From an uncultured Pelagibacteraceae bacterium (GTDB taxonomy: Bacteria > Pseudomonadota > Alphaproteobacteria > Pelagibacterales > Pelagibacteraceae): DNA of 64,000 nt. This document shows positions 16,676 through 25,131 of this stretch, in pieces. Made by a program: the position numbers and the translations under genes. The DNA is taken from NCBI GenBank assembly GCA_902577075.1, contig CACGXV010000003.1, positions 62,001-126,000 of the forward strand, read 5' to 3'. Each line of letters starts with the position of its first letter. Within the stretch, counting starts at the first letter, position 1. Under the pieces are notes generated by a model. That model made no database searches and had not been told where the DNA came from. It saw only the letters and a list, made by a program, of their open reading frames with translations.

Positions 16676-18076
16676 TTAACTACTCGAAGAGGCAACAGCT
16701 TTTTCATCTTCTTTTGCCTCCTCCATTATTTGGTAGTCTAAACCGGCCAACTCAACCTCCCTAGGGATTCTAAGTTTGCCCATTCCATTTAACACTTTAG
16801 CAATTATGTAACCTGGTATCATACCCAGAACAAAGAACATGATTATTGCACCAATAAACATTCCTAAAGGATTTATCGCAGCATAGTTGCTTCCATCCCA
16901 CATTGCACCTACGCTATATCCTGAAGAAGGGTATCCATTTAGTACAAACCCACATATTACAAGTCCAGCAAATCCAGCATAACCATGTACAGCTACTGCG
17001 CCAACTGCATCATCAATTTTGAACCTTCGTTCAACCCAGTAATGCAATTTGTAAGCAATAACTACTCCTATCATTCCAATAATTAATGATTGAATTGGAT
17101 GATATAAGTCGTTTCCTGCAGAAGCACATATTATTCCAGCAAGTCCACTTGAGTAAGTCCAGAAAGGATCTCCTTTAGATATTACGTATCCTGCTAGCAA
17201 TCCTCCAGAAAGTGACATTAAGAAATTCATTGTAATACCACTAAGTGTTGTAGGAGTTACATATATGTTTGTTGCCGTAAAGTAAGTTACACCTTCCATG
17301 CCATACTCTGGTCCTAAGTCATAAATTGGAATATTACATGCTGCGTAAAAACCCCAAAAACCTGTATAAATTAAGAATAATCCAACAGTTACCAACCAGG
17401 GATTTCTTGGTCCGATATTTCTAGGTTCTCCGCTTGATGAAAATTTTCCAATTCTTGGACCCAATACTGCTAAAACACCTAATGCAAATCCACCTGCTAC
17501 GGCGTGAATTACTCCAGATGCATAAGCATCATGATATCCAAGTAACTTTAACATCCATCCGTCAAAGTGCCATCCCCATGCAGCGTCTATACTCCAAAAT
17601 ACAGATCCAATTGCAATCGCTAGAATTCCAAATGCAAAAGTTGTAATTCTTTCAATTACTGCACCTGATACTATTGAAGCAGCTGTCCAAGAGAATAACA
17701 AAAATGCAGCCCAAAATACTCCGCTTATGTGATCACCTAAATTAATAGCCATGAGTTCACTATTTGGTAAATACCATTTAGCACTAAAAGCTGAGTCATC
17801 CGTAATTAGAGCTGTACTCTCAGTCATTATTGATGGTGCAAGACCTGGTCCAGTTGGAAATGCCCAATAAATCCACCAACCAAATAAAAACCAAGTAACT
17901 GTTACCAACGGTATCAGCATTGTGTTTTTCATTAAAGTATGTTGATGATGTTTGTATCGGGAAGCTCCAACTTCATACATACAGAATCCTACGTGGATCA
18001 GAAACATAAGTACTACTGTTATCCAATAGTAAAATTCTGTGAATATGGTTGTCAATGCACCTAGTTCGTCAGTCAT
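16676..18076 (-). CDS. amt: Amt-family ammonium (or methylammonium) transporter
   Basis: A 466-aa integral membrane protein with about eleven hydrophobic segments. Amt hallmarks include the early WITVVLMFLIHVGFCMYEVG helix and the pore histidine regions SGVIHAVAGGFALG and AVAVHGYAGFAGLV. Amt proteins conduct ammonium and often methylammonium across the inner membrane. The gene has a strong Shine-Dalgarno (GGAGG) just before ATG. It lies inside a methylamine-assimilation gene set, between the GlxBCD-like genes and the GmaS-like gene. Uptake of methylammonium or recapture of released ammonium are both reasonable roles. The C-terminal tail is rich in charged residues and serine and could interact with regulators. 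Confidence 0.92.
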   Translation of the reverse strand: MTDELGALTTIFTEFYYWITVVLMFLIHVGFCMYEVGASRYKHHQHTLMKNTMLIPLVTVTWFLFGWWIYWAFPTGPGLAPSIMTESTALITDDSAFSAKWYLPNSELMAINLGDHISGVFWAAFLLFSWTAASIVSGAVIERITTFAFGILAIAIGSVFWSIDAAWGWHFDGWMLKLLGYHDAYASGVIHAVAGGFALGVLAVLGPRIGKFSSSGEPRNIGPRNPWLVTVGLFLIYTGFWGFYAACNIPIYDLGPEYGMEGVTYFTATNIYVTPTTLSGITMNFLMSLSGGLLAGYVISKGDPFWTYSSGLAGIICASAGNDLYHPIQSLIIGMIGVVIAYKLHYWVERRFKIDDAVGAVAVHGYAGFAGLVICGFVLNGYPSSGYSVGAMWDGSNYAAINPLGMFIGAIIMFFVLGMIPGYIIAKVLNGMGKLRIPREVELAGLDYQIMEEAKEDEKAVASSSS

Positions 18077-18210
18077 TTAACCTCCAATTGTTTAAACAAA
18101 TTAAATAAATATTAATAAATGGCACAACATGATCAATCTTAAATTATATATGATAAATGTTGTTTATTTTGCAGAGAACAACCTCTGGTATATATAAATT
18201 TTCAGTGATT
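18077..18210 (-). promoter_or_regulatory. Leader/promoter region upstream of amt
   Basis: This 134-base AT-rich gap precedes amt. On the minus strand a TTGATC box (18137-18132) and AATATT are 17 bases apart, a weak sigma-70-like pair. A short inverted repeat (CAGAG/CTCTG, six-base loop) lies at 18172-18187. The gap is longer than most here, which suggests amt has its own promoter. No riboswitch is recognised. Confidence 0.3.
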
Positions 18211-18615
18211 CTAGAATTTTCTGTAAGCTTTTTTAAGATCTACTAGTGGATGATTTGGAGACATTTGGAATTTTACTAACAATTCTCTAGCAATCATATC
18301 CCTATCTTGTTGATTATTTGGAAGTTTAATCTTCTTTGGAATTGTAACCCACCCATTAGCATTTCTGTCAAAAACTGCAGGTCTATCTTCTTCATATCCC
18401 ATGTGAACATCTTCTAACCAATTTAAATCATCCCATCCCATTGCTTCTATGTATTTTTTTAAGAATGGTGTAATTCTTGAATAGTCTGGAAGCAGGTTAA
18501 CATCATAACGATAGCCAATAGTTTGACCTATCATTTTTTCTCTAGCAGTCTCTTTTTTCTTACCTAATTGACCTTTAGTTTCTTTTTTTGCTTTTTTGTT
18601 TTTCTTTTTAGGCAT
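18211..18615 (-). CDS. Basic hypothetical protein linked to the GlxBCD genes
   Basis: A 134-aa soluble protein with a strongly lysine-rich N-terminal tail (about residues 1-27), then a compact domain containing YRYDVNLLPDYSRITPFL, EAMGWDDLNWLEDVHMGYEE and NGWVTIPKKIKLP. No membrane segment, signal or known motif is visible. It starts two bases after the stop of the FMN-domain gene and is clearly in its operon. It may be an accessory subunit or assembly factor of the split glutamate-synthase-like complex; I do not recognise the family. Confidence 0.65.
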   Translation of the reverse strand: MPKKKNKKAKKETKGQLGKKKETAREKMIGQTIGYRYDVNLLPDYSRITPFLKKYIEAMGWDDLNWLEDVHMGYEEDRPAVFDRNANGWVTIPKKIKLPNNQQDRDMIARELLVKFQMSPNHPLVDLKKAYRKF

Positions 18616-18617
18616 AA

Positions 18618-20012
18618 TTAAATTTTATGAAAATCATCAACTCCTACAGTATGATTTGTTCCCGAAAGTGGCACTTTTGCTAAAGCAGAAGCTTCCATTG
18701 TTAAAGCGGCTAAATCTTCAGGTTCTAGTGAGTGAATATTGGTTTTACCACACGCTCTTGCTAATAATTGAGCTTCTAAAGTCATTGTATGTAGGTAATT
18801 ATACACTCTTAGAGCAGCATCATCAGGATTTAATCTTTTTCTAAGTTTAGGGTCTTGCGTAGCAACACCAACTGGACAACGACCTGTATGACAGTGATAA
18901 CAATGACCTGCAGGAACTCCCATCTCTTTCTCAAAATTAGACTCAGGAATTTCTTTATTACAATTCAAAGCTATCATTGCTCCAGTTCCAATTGCGATCG
19001 CATCAGCACCTAAAGCTAAGGCTTTAGCCATGTCAGCACCATCTCTTACACCACCTGCATATATCAATGTTACTTTTCCAGTTTTGCCAACATCATCAAT
19101 TGCTCTTCTTGCTTCTCTAATAGCAGCTATCCCTGGAATTCCTGTATTAGCTGCAGCTATGTGAGGGCCTGCACCAGTTGATCCTTCCATACCATCTAAA
19201 TAAATTGAGTCAGGATCACACTTTGCTGCCATACGCACATCATCATAAACTTTTGCAGCACCAAGCTTTAATTGAATTGGAACTTTATTTTTTGTTAGTT
19301 CTCTTAGTTCTTGAACTTTTAATGCTAAATCATCAGGACCTAACCAATCAGGGTGTCTAGCTGGAGATCTTTGATCAATACCAGCAGGCAATGATCTCAT
19401 TTCTGCTACTTGGTCAGTAACTTTTTGACCCATTAAGTGACCACCCATTCCAACTTTTTGACCTTGTCCAATAAATACTTCTATACCATCTGCAAGTTGT
19501 GCATGATGTGGATTAAAACCATATCTTGATTGAATACATTGGTAATACCATTTTTCAGAATATCTTCTTTCATCTGGAATCATTCCACCTTCACCAGAAC
19601 ATGTTGCACTTCCTGCCATTGTAGCACCTCTAGCTAACGCAGTCTTAGCTTCATAAGATAAAGCTCCAAAACTCATACCCGTGATGTAAACTGGAATATC
19701 AAGTTCAACTGGATTTTCACATCTTGGTCCTATAACAGTTTTAGTTTCACATTTTTCTCTATATCCTTCGATTACAAACCTTGTAAGTGTACCAGGCAAA
19801 AATACTAGGTCATCAAACGTGGGAATTTTTTTCATTAATGCCATACCACGCATTCTGTATCTACCTAATTGCGCTTTGATGTGTATGTCGTCGATTACCT
19901 CTGGAGTAAAAATTGAATTATAACCTAATAAACTTTTATTTCTTTTTGAAAATTCACTTTGACCATTACCATTAGAATGACCATTTGTTTTTCCATTTTT
20001 CTTTTTTGCCAT
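18618..20012 (-). CDS. glxD: Glutamate synthase-like FMN-domain subunit (GlxD/MgsC type)
   Basis: A 464-aa protein equivalent to the FMN-binding barrel of glutamate synthase. After a polar linker it has GMSFGALSYEAKTALARG, the SGEGGMIPDE loop, LKLGAAKVYDD, GAGPHIAAANTGIPGI and YAGGVRDGADMAKALALG phosphate-binding segments. Three cysteines for an Fe-S cluster are in CYHCHTGRCPVG (C371, C374, C379). In N-methylglutamate synthase (MgsABC) and GlxBCD, this subunit transfers a nitrogen group to 2-oxoglutarate-derived substrate. Its start meets the stop of the GXGXG-subunit gene (one-base overlap). Methylamine use is inferred from context. Confidence 0.87.
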   Translation of the reverse strand: MAKKKNGKTNGHSNGNGQSEFSKRNKSLLGYNSIFTPEVIDDIHIKAQLGRYRMRGMALMKKIPTFDDLVFLPGTLTRFVIEGYREKCETKTVIGPRCENPVELDIPVYITGMSFGALSYEAKTALARGATMAGSATCSGEGGMIPDERRYSEKWYYQCIQSRYGFNPHHAQLADGIEVFIGQGQKVGMGGHLMGQKVTDQVAEMRSLPAGIDQRSPARHPDWLGPDDLALKVQELRELTKNKVPIQLKLGAAKVYDDVRMAAKCDPDSIYLDGMEGSTGAGPHIAAANTGIPGIAAIREARRAIDDVGKTGKVTLIYAGGVRDGADMAKALALGADAIAIGTGAMIALNCNKEIPESNFEKEMGVPAGHCYHCHTGRCPVGVATQDPKLRKRLNPDDAALRVYNYLHTMTLEAQLLARACGKTNIHSLEPEDLAALTMEASALAKVPLSGTNHTVGVDDFHKI

Positions 20013-20866
20013 TATATAGCTCCTTTTTTCTCAGTTGGTTCTAAAGCGTCATAATTCCAAAGTTTTTTACCCGCAACAACCTTAGTCATCTTAGAAACAT
20101 CAAAATCTTCGCCAATTTCAGCAACTTTAAGTTTTCTTTTTAACCAATCTATATCACTTTTTGTCATAGGTGACTCAATCGCATCACTTCCATATGATCC
20201 AATTTTTCCCCCAACATAGATTGTTCCATCATACATAGAGTCTCCAAGGTTTATACCCACATTACCTAAAACTACTATTCTTCCTCTTTGCATCATAAAT
20301 CCAGTAAAAGCGCCAGCATCACCACCAATTATTATTGTGCCACCTTTTTGATCAATACCTGTTCTTGCACCAACACTTCCTTTACAAATTAAATCTCCAC
20401 CTCTTACAGCTGCCCCAAAACACGATCCTGCATTTTTTTCTATTACAACTTTTCCAGCCATCATATTTTCTGCACATGACCATCCAACTCTTCCATTAAC
20501 TCTTACCGTAGGACCATCTATAGAACCAACTCCAAAATAACCCAAACTTCCTTCAAAAATTAAGTTCAATTTATTTAAAATTCCAACACCTAAACTATGT
20601 TTTCCTTGAGGGTTTTTTATTACAATTGTTCCATATCCTTGATTCATCAATTCATCTATTTTTTTATTTGCTTCTTTGCAATCCATATCATTTACATCAA
20701 GCTCAGTTCTTTTATTAAAATCTACATCGTATGTTCCCCAGTAATAAAAGTTTTCTGCTTCATCTGGGTTAAAAAACTTTTGTTGTGTTTTTCCTGTAAG
20801 AACTTCTGTATGAAGCCCCATAGATTGAGCTTTTGTTTTTTTCTCAGTTGTTTTTAAATTTGCCAT
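20012..20866 (-). CDS. glxC: Glutamate synthase-like GXGXG-domain subunit (GlxC/MgsB type)
   Basis: A 284-aa right-handed beta-helix subunit corresponding to the GltB C-terminal GXGXG domain. Successive turns carry glycine-rich repeats: GSLGYFGVGSIDGPTVRVNG, AAVRGGDLICKGSVGARTGI, GGTIIIGGDAGAFTGF and GRIVVLGNVGINLG. It is a structural partner of the FMN and amidotransferase subunits. The genes overlap end to start with both neighbours, and the order amidotransferase, GXGXG, FMN domain matches glxBCD/mgsABC clusters. Confidence 0.87.
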   Translation of the reverse strand: MANLKTTEKKTKAQSMGLHTEVLTGKTQQKFFNPDEAENFYYWGTYDVDFNKRTELDVNDMDCKEANKKIDELMNQGYGTIVIKNPQGKHSLGVGILNKLNLIFEGSLGYFGVGSIDGPTVRVNGRVGWSCAENMMAGKVVIEKNAGSCFGAAVRGGDLICKGSVGARTGIDQKGGTIIIGGDAGAFTGFMMQRGRIVVLGNVGINLGDSMYDGTIYVGGKIGSYGSDAIESPMTKSDIDWLKRKLKVAEIGEDFDVSKMTKVVAGKKLWNYDALEPTEKKGAI

Positions 20867-21798
20867 ACTTTTACCTCTCCATCAAATGGATCATAAGTAT
20901 CTATTTCTTGTGGAAGAACAGATCTGATTGCTATTTCTTCTGATCCCATAGCAACCAATTCATCTGACTCATATAAAACTAATGGCTTTGCTGCCATCGT
21001 GTCTTTAGCCATTCCAAGTGAATTTTTTGTTGCTACAAAGTAAGTGAATACTCCGTCAAGTCCAGATAAACTATCTTTCATACCTTCTTCGAGTGTAGCT
21101 CCGTTTCTCATTTTCTCAGCTAAGTAGACTGCTATCAATTCAGAGTCACATTCTGACATAAATCTCATTCCTTTGTTTTCTAAAATTCTTCTATTATTCC
21201 AATAATTAGTTAATTGACCATTGTGTACAACTGAAACATCACTAAAAGGGTAACCCCAAAATGGGTGAGCAGATTTAATGTCTACACCAGACTCTGTTGC
21301 CATTCTAGCATGCCCAATTGCGTGAGTGCCAACAAGATCCCCTAAATTGTATCTATCACAAACAGCTTTTGCATTGCCTAAATCTTTTATAACTTCCAGA
21401 GATTTTCCCATAGAAAGGATCTCAACTCCAGGAATGCTTTCTATTTTTTGAGAAAATTCAAGTAAATCTCCTTTGTCATAGTCAATCTCATATCTTAGAG
21501 AATAGGGTAGTGTTCTTTCTTCTTTTACAATCTTCGCTCCCATTTGAGAAATATAACTATCTACAATTTTTTTTCTTTCATCGTAAACTGATACATCCTC
21601 CATCACTGATGAACTACCTTCACCAACATTTTCACCAACCTTAAATCTCATTATAAAGTTTTGACCATCCGTATCTCCATAAAGAGCATAGCCAGTAGAA
21701 TCTTCACCTCTGTGTTTTAATGCTTGAAGCATCCCTTGAAGTTCTTGACCAACGTTTGAAGATTTTCCTCTATGAATAAGACCCGCAATTCCGCACAT
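20854..21798 (-). CDS. glxB: Class II glutamine amidotransferase subunit (GlxB/MgsA type)
   Basis: A 314-aa N-terminal-nucleophile amidotransferase. I start it at ATG 21798-21796 because that gives MCGIAGLIHRG, placing the catalytic cysteine at residue 2 as the family requires; an AGGAGAG Shine-Dalgarno precedes it. A longer frame from 21834 would add 12 residues and bury the nucleophile. HRGEDSTGYALY, GHARMATES and AHPFWGYPFSDVSVVHNG are the glutamine-binding blocks. The subunit supplies or channels amide nitrogen or gamma-glutamylmethylamide nitrogen to the FMN subunit. Its end overlaps the GXGXG gene by 13 bases. Confidence 0.87.
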   Translation of the reverse strand: MCGIAGLIHRGKSSNVGQELQGMLQALKHRGEDSTGYALYGDTDGQNFIMRFKVGENVGEGSSSVMEDVSVYDERKKIVDSYISQMGAKIVKEERTLPYSLRYEIDYDKGDLLEFSQKIESIPGVEILSMGKSLEVIKDLGNAKAVCDRYNLGDLVGTHAIGHARMATESGVDIKSAHPFWGYPFSDVSVVHNGQLTNYWNNRRILENKGMRFMSECDSELIAVYLAEKMRNGATLEEGMKDSLSGLDGVFTYFVATKNSLGMAKDTMAAKPLVLYESDELVAMGSEEIAIRSVLPQEIDTYDPFDGEVKVWQI

Positions 21799-21821
21799 TG
21801 TTTTCTCTCCTATAATTTTCC

Positions 21822-23291
21822 TTATGGTAAGCAATCCAGATAAGTATCAAGATCCCATTGAGTTGTTGCACCAAGAAATCTTTCCCACTCATCATTTTTA
21901 TACCAGTGAAAGACTTTATACATTTCATCTGGCATTGCAGATTTGATCACTTCATCCTCAGCAAGTCTATCAAGAGCTTCTCCTAGACTTAAAGGTAATT
22001 TTTTTACATCCTTACCAGCTTTTTGAGCTTCATAGATGTTTCTAGATTCTGGTTTTGCTGGTTTCATTTTTTTTGTAATACCTTCATCACATGCTTTGAG
22101 TAAAGCCGCACCAAGCAAATAAGGATTATGCATTGAGTCAACTGATCTATATTCAAATCTTCCTGGAGCAGAAACTCTTAACCCACATGTTCTATTTTGA
22201 TATCCCCAGTCTGCATAAACTGGAGCCCAAAATCCTTGATCCCATAATCTTCTGTAAGAATTTACAGTTGATGATCCAAGAGCTGTTAAAGCAGGCAAGT
22301 GTTTCATAATACCAGCAATTGATTGTAGACCAATTTTTCCTGGCAACTGCATATCTTTTGTATCAGGCATAAATGTATTAGTTCCACCTGAAACATAACT
22401 GAAGACTTCCTCAACACCTGGAAGCTTTTTGTTTCCTAACTTGTTAACTGAAACTTTTCCACCTTTCCATAAAGACATGTTTGTATGGCAACCGCTAGCA
22501 GATACACCCATAAATGGTTTTGTCATAAAACAAGCTATTAGATTGTGCTCTCTAGCAACTTGAGCACATATTTGTCTATATGTTGATAATCTATCAGCGT
22601 TTCTCAAGACATTATCGTATGTCCAATTAAGCTCTAATTGTCCTGGAGCATCCTCATGATCTCCTTGTATCATGTCTAGACCCATTGCCTTTGAATATTC
22701 AATTACTTTCATAAATACAGGTCTTAATGATTCAAATTGATCTATATGATAACAAAATGGTTTTGAAAAACCTTTTCCCGTTGGTGTGCCATCTTCATTT
22801 TTGGTTAACCACATCATTTCAGGCTCTGTTCCAACTCTTAATTCTAAACCATGCTTCTTTTTAAATTCATCCATGAAAATTCTTAAATTTCCTCTGCAAT
22901 CAGAAGTTAAATGACCTCCTGGATTTTTTCTCTCTTCTCTATTTCTAAAACATGTAACAAATACTCTTCCAACTCTTTTATCCCAAGGTAATTGAACAAA
23001 TGTTTCTGGATCTGGAATTCCAACTAGTTCCATTGCTTCAGGTCCATAACCAATGTAATTGTTGTGCCTGTCTAAAAATAAATTTGCTGTTGCTCCATAA
23101 ACTAATTGAAAGCCTTTTTCTGCGGTTCTTTCCCAGTGATCAGCGGGTATCCCTTTTCCTACAACTCTACCTGTTACTGAAATAAATTGATAATAAATAT
23201 AAGTTATTCCTAATTCATTAATTTTTTCTCTAACTTTTTTTACTAACTTTGCTCTGCCTGGTTGATTTACATGTTTTTCTAGATCAGTCAT
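21822..23291 (-). CDS. glnT: Glutamine synthetase family protein heading the glxBCD-like operon
   Basis: A 489-aa glutamine synthetase homologue, longer than the GmaS-like protein. It has GTEPEMMWLT, GDHEDAPGQLELNWTYDN (metal-binding region), SASGCHTNMSLW (active-site histidine) and GRFEYRSVDSMHNPYLLGAA. It is followed by the three glutamate-synthase-like subunits, matching glnT-glxBCD arrangements in alphaproteobacteria. It probably forms gamma-glutamyl amides from ammonia or an alkylamine. Which of the two homologues in this window uses methylamine is unresolved; the shorter one resembles GmaS more. A GGGGGA Shine-Dalgarno precedes its ATG. Confidence 0.82.
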   Translation of the reverse strand: MTDLEKHVNQPGRAKLVKKVREKINELGITYIYYQFISVTGRVVGKGIPADHWERTAEKGFQLVYGATANLFLDRHNNYIGYGPEAMELVGIPDPETFVQLPWDKRVGRVFVTCFRNREERKNPGGHLTSDCRGNLRIFMDEFKKKHGLELRVGTEPEMMWLTKNEDGTPTGKGFSKPFCYHIDQFESLRPVFMKVIEYSKAMGLDMIQGDHEDAPGQLELNWTYDNVLRNADRLSTYRQICAQVAREHNLIACFMTKPFMGVSASGCHTNMSLWKGGKVSVNKLGNKKLPGVEEVFSYVSGGTNTFMPDTKDMQLPGKIGLQSIAGIMKHLPALTALGSSTVNSYRRLWDQGFWAPVYADWGYQNRTCGLRVSAPGRFEYRSVDSMHNPYLLGAALLKACDEGITKKMKPAKPESRNIYEAQKAGKDVKKLPLSLGEALDRLAEDEVIKSAMPDEMYKVFHWYKNDEWERFLGATTQWDLDTYLDCLP

Positions 23292-23357
23292 ATTCCCCCT
23301 AAGAATTTTTAGTACAAAAAGTTAACTGAAAATAAAACATCTGTCTACTCAGATAAA

Positions 23358-24683
23358 TTAACTCCATGGAAACGGACTATTAGACGTTGGATGAAGTTCT
23401 CCTTTCGCGTATCGATTGAATCTAAAAGGTTTCAATAATTCGCTTTCTTTCCCTAAAACTTCCTGCGCAACTAAATGACCAACACCTAACATTTTATATC
23501 CATGATTGGCATCAGCAATCATGTAAACATTTTCAAAAAATCTGTCAAAAATTGGAAATGAGTCAGGAGTTAAACATCCAAGGCCACCAGATGGTCCTTT
23601 TCTATACAGGTTTGATTTTCCAACAAATCTTTTTTGAATATGTGCTAATGCTGCTGTCCACATATCTGAAAACTTATCTGTTGTTTGAAATTCAGGTGAC
23701 TCAATTCCATAAGGATCAACATTAACTTGATCAAAATGTTTTTGTACTACATAAGGTGACGTACCTCCTTGCACACCCAATCCCTCTATATCAGGTTTGT
23801 AGTATATTCCCCAAAGTTCATCAGTTATTAATTTTCCATTCATATCTGAATAAAGAGGTGCATCTGTATCCACATGAATTACTGGAGGAGGTTTACCATC
23901 GTTTGTTTTTAAATAATCGGCATCAACACCTAAAACTCCTTCTTGTAAAAACCAGTACTTCCACATATCCACTTCATGCATCTTTCCATCTTTACCTTTT
24001 ATTTCGGTAGTCTTTGGTAGTTCTAACATATTCCAAAAGTCTCTTACCCAGGGACCCGCACCTATTACTACTTGATCGCAATCTATTGTACCTTGGTCTG
24101 TTACAACACCCGTAATTGCATTACTGTTACTACCTCTTTTAAAACCAGTAACTTTTACACCTTTATGTACATTGACACCGTTTGAATTTGCTTTTTTCTC
24201 AAGAGCTTTAATTGACTCTTTATTGAAAGCATAACCACCTTTTTTTTCATGCAATACAGAGGTAATACCTTTTGCTTGCCAATCATCAAAAATACCTTTC
24301 ATGTATTTCATGCAATCTTTTTCACCTTCAACGAATACAGATTCATAACCTATTGCTTTTTGTTGTTCATAAATACTAGCTACATCTTTATGCATAACTT
24401 CTGGTGAAATCTGCATGTAACCAACTGGATTATATTTAAAAGCTTTCGCATCACTTTCCCATATACTCACAGAATGGGCCATCAATTCTCTCATTGCAGG
24501 TTGGAAGTAATTATTTCTCACAACACCACAAGCAATTCCACTTGCTCCAGAAGCAGTATCTTTTTTCTCGAGCACAACAACGTCGTTAGGATTTTTATAT
24601 GTTTCAGATAATTTCCAAGCAGTACTTAGTCCGTGAATTCCTCCACCAACTATTACTACTTTAGCTTTTGTCGGCAATGACAT
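23358..24683 (-). CDS. FAD-dependent amine oxidoreductase (sarcosine/dimethylglycine/methylglutamate dehydrogenase-like)
   Basis: A 441-aa DAO-superfamily flavoprotein. The dinucleotide-binding motif VVIVGGGIHGLSTAWKL lies at about residues 9-25, followed by VVLEKKDTASGASG. A VIGAGPWVRDFW segment and GGLGCLTPDSFPIFDRF/ANHGYKMLGVG near the C-terminus complete the flavin domain. It resembles the beta subunit of sarcosine oxidase, but no delta, alpha or gamma partners are adjacent. In this cluster it could demethylate N-methylglutamate, sarcosine or dimethylglycine, yielding formaldehyde or methylene-THF. It lies 66 bases upstream of the GlnT-like gene. The fold is clear; substrate is inference. 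Confidence 0.8.
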   Translation of the reverse strand: MSLPTKAKVVIVGGGIHGLSTAWKLSETYKNPNDVVVLEKKDTASGASGIACGVVRNNYFQPAMRELMAHSVSIWESDAKAFKYNPVGYMQISPEVMHKDVASIYEQQKAIGYESVFVEGEKDCMKYMKGIFDDWQAKGITSVLHEKKGGYAFNKESIKALEKKANSNGVNVHKGVKVTGFKRGSNSNAITGVVTDQGTIDCDQVVIGAGPWVRDFWNMLELPKTTEIKGKDGKMHEVDMWKYWFLQEGVLGVDADYLKTNDGKPPPVIHVDTDAPLYSDMNGKLITDELWGIYYKPDIEGLGVQGGTSPYVVQKHFDQVNVDPYGIESPEFQTTDKFSDMWTAALAHIQKRFVGKSNLYRKGPSGGLGCLTPDSFPIFDRFFENVYMIADANHGYKMLGVGHLVAQEVLGKESELLKPFRFNRYAKGELHPTSNSPFPWS

Positions 24684-24725
24684 GATGAAACATTATTTTT
24701 TGGAAGAGGTTAAATATATAATTTT

Positions 24726-24739
24726 TTTTATATATAAAA
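24726..24739. promoter_or_regulatory. Perfect 14-bp palindrome, candidate operator
   Basis: TTTTATATATAAAA lies 43 bases upstream of the FAD oxidoreductase start and downstream of the MarR-like gene. Its 12-bp core TTTATATATAAA recurs in the tdm-tmoX gap. Such dyads suit a MarR-type dimer, but AT richness makes chance a live alternative. Confidence 0.35.
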
Positions 24740-24780
24740 TTTAGAAATAAAAAGTTATACAACCTTAAAGTTATAAACCA

Positions 24781-25131
24781 TTAAAAACTTAAATTCTTAA
24801 GAGTTGACAAATAATCGTTAAATTCCTCAATAAATGAGGTGCTTGGTTTAATATATTTTTTTCTTTGATCTTCTGAGGTTTTCTCTAAATAAAAAAACCC
24901 TTTTTCACATGCCTCATTAATAATTAAAGCAGATTTTGGTCGTGAAGTTTTAAATAATTTTGTTTTTAATTCTTCGACAGATAAATTTTGTTTTAATTTA
25001 AATGCAGACATTACAAGCAGCATCATATGATAGTGTGAAGGTGATTTTCTAAAAAAGTAGTTACTAGAAGTATGAGAAAGCTTCATTTGATCTTCCCAAA
25101 ATTCTAATAGATCTTTTGTTGATTTAGGCAT
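24781..25131 (-). CDS. MarR-like winged-helix transcriptional regulator
   Basis: A 116-aa protein with a helix-rich N-terminus, a helix-turn-helix at about residues 50-72 (VEELKTKLFKTSRPKSALII) and a basic wing (EKTSEDQRKKYIKPS). The layout matches a small MarR-type winged helix. It begins immediately at the end of tdm on the same strand, so it is probably co-transcribed with tdm. A role in controlling the TMAO/methylamine genes is likely from position. No ligand-binding domain is visible, and the weak primary-sequence match keeps the family call moderate. Confidence 0.65.
   Translation of the reverse strand: MPKSTKDLLEFWEDQMKLSHTSSNYFFRKSPSHYHMMLLVMSAFKLKQNLSVEELKTKLFKTSRPKSALIINEACEKGFFYLEKTSEDQRKKYIKPSTSFIEEFNDYLSTLKNLSF

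Noticed and set aside
18120..18135. TGGCAC as a sigma-54 (-24) element near amt
   Set aside because: It is on the strand opposite to amt and has no TTGC-type -12 element at the right spacing.
21799..21834. Upstream start for the amidotransferase subunit
   Set aside because: It adds 12 residues ahead of MCGIAG; the family needs cysteine at position 2, and a good ribosome site precedes ATG 21798.
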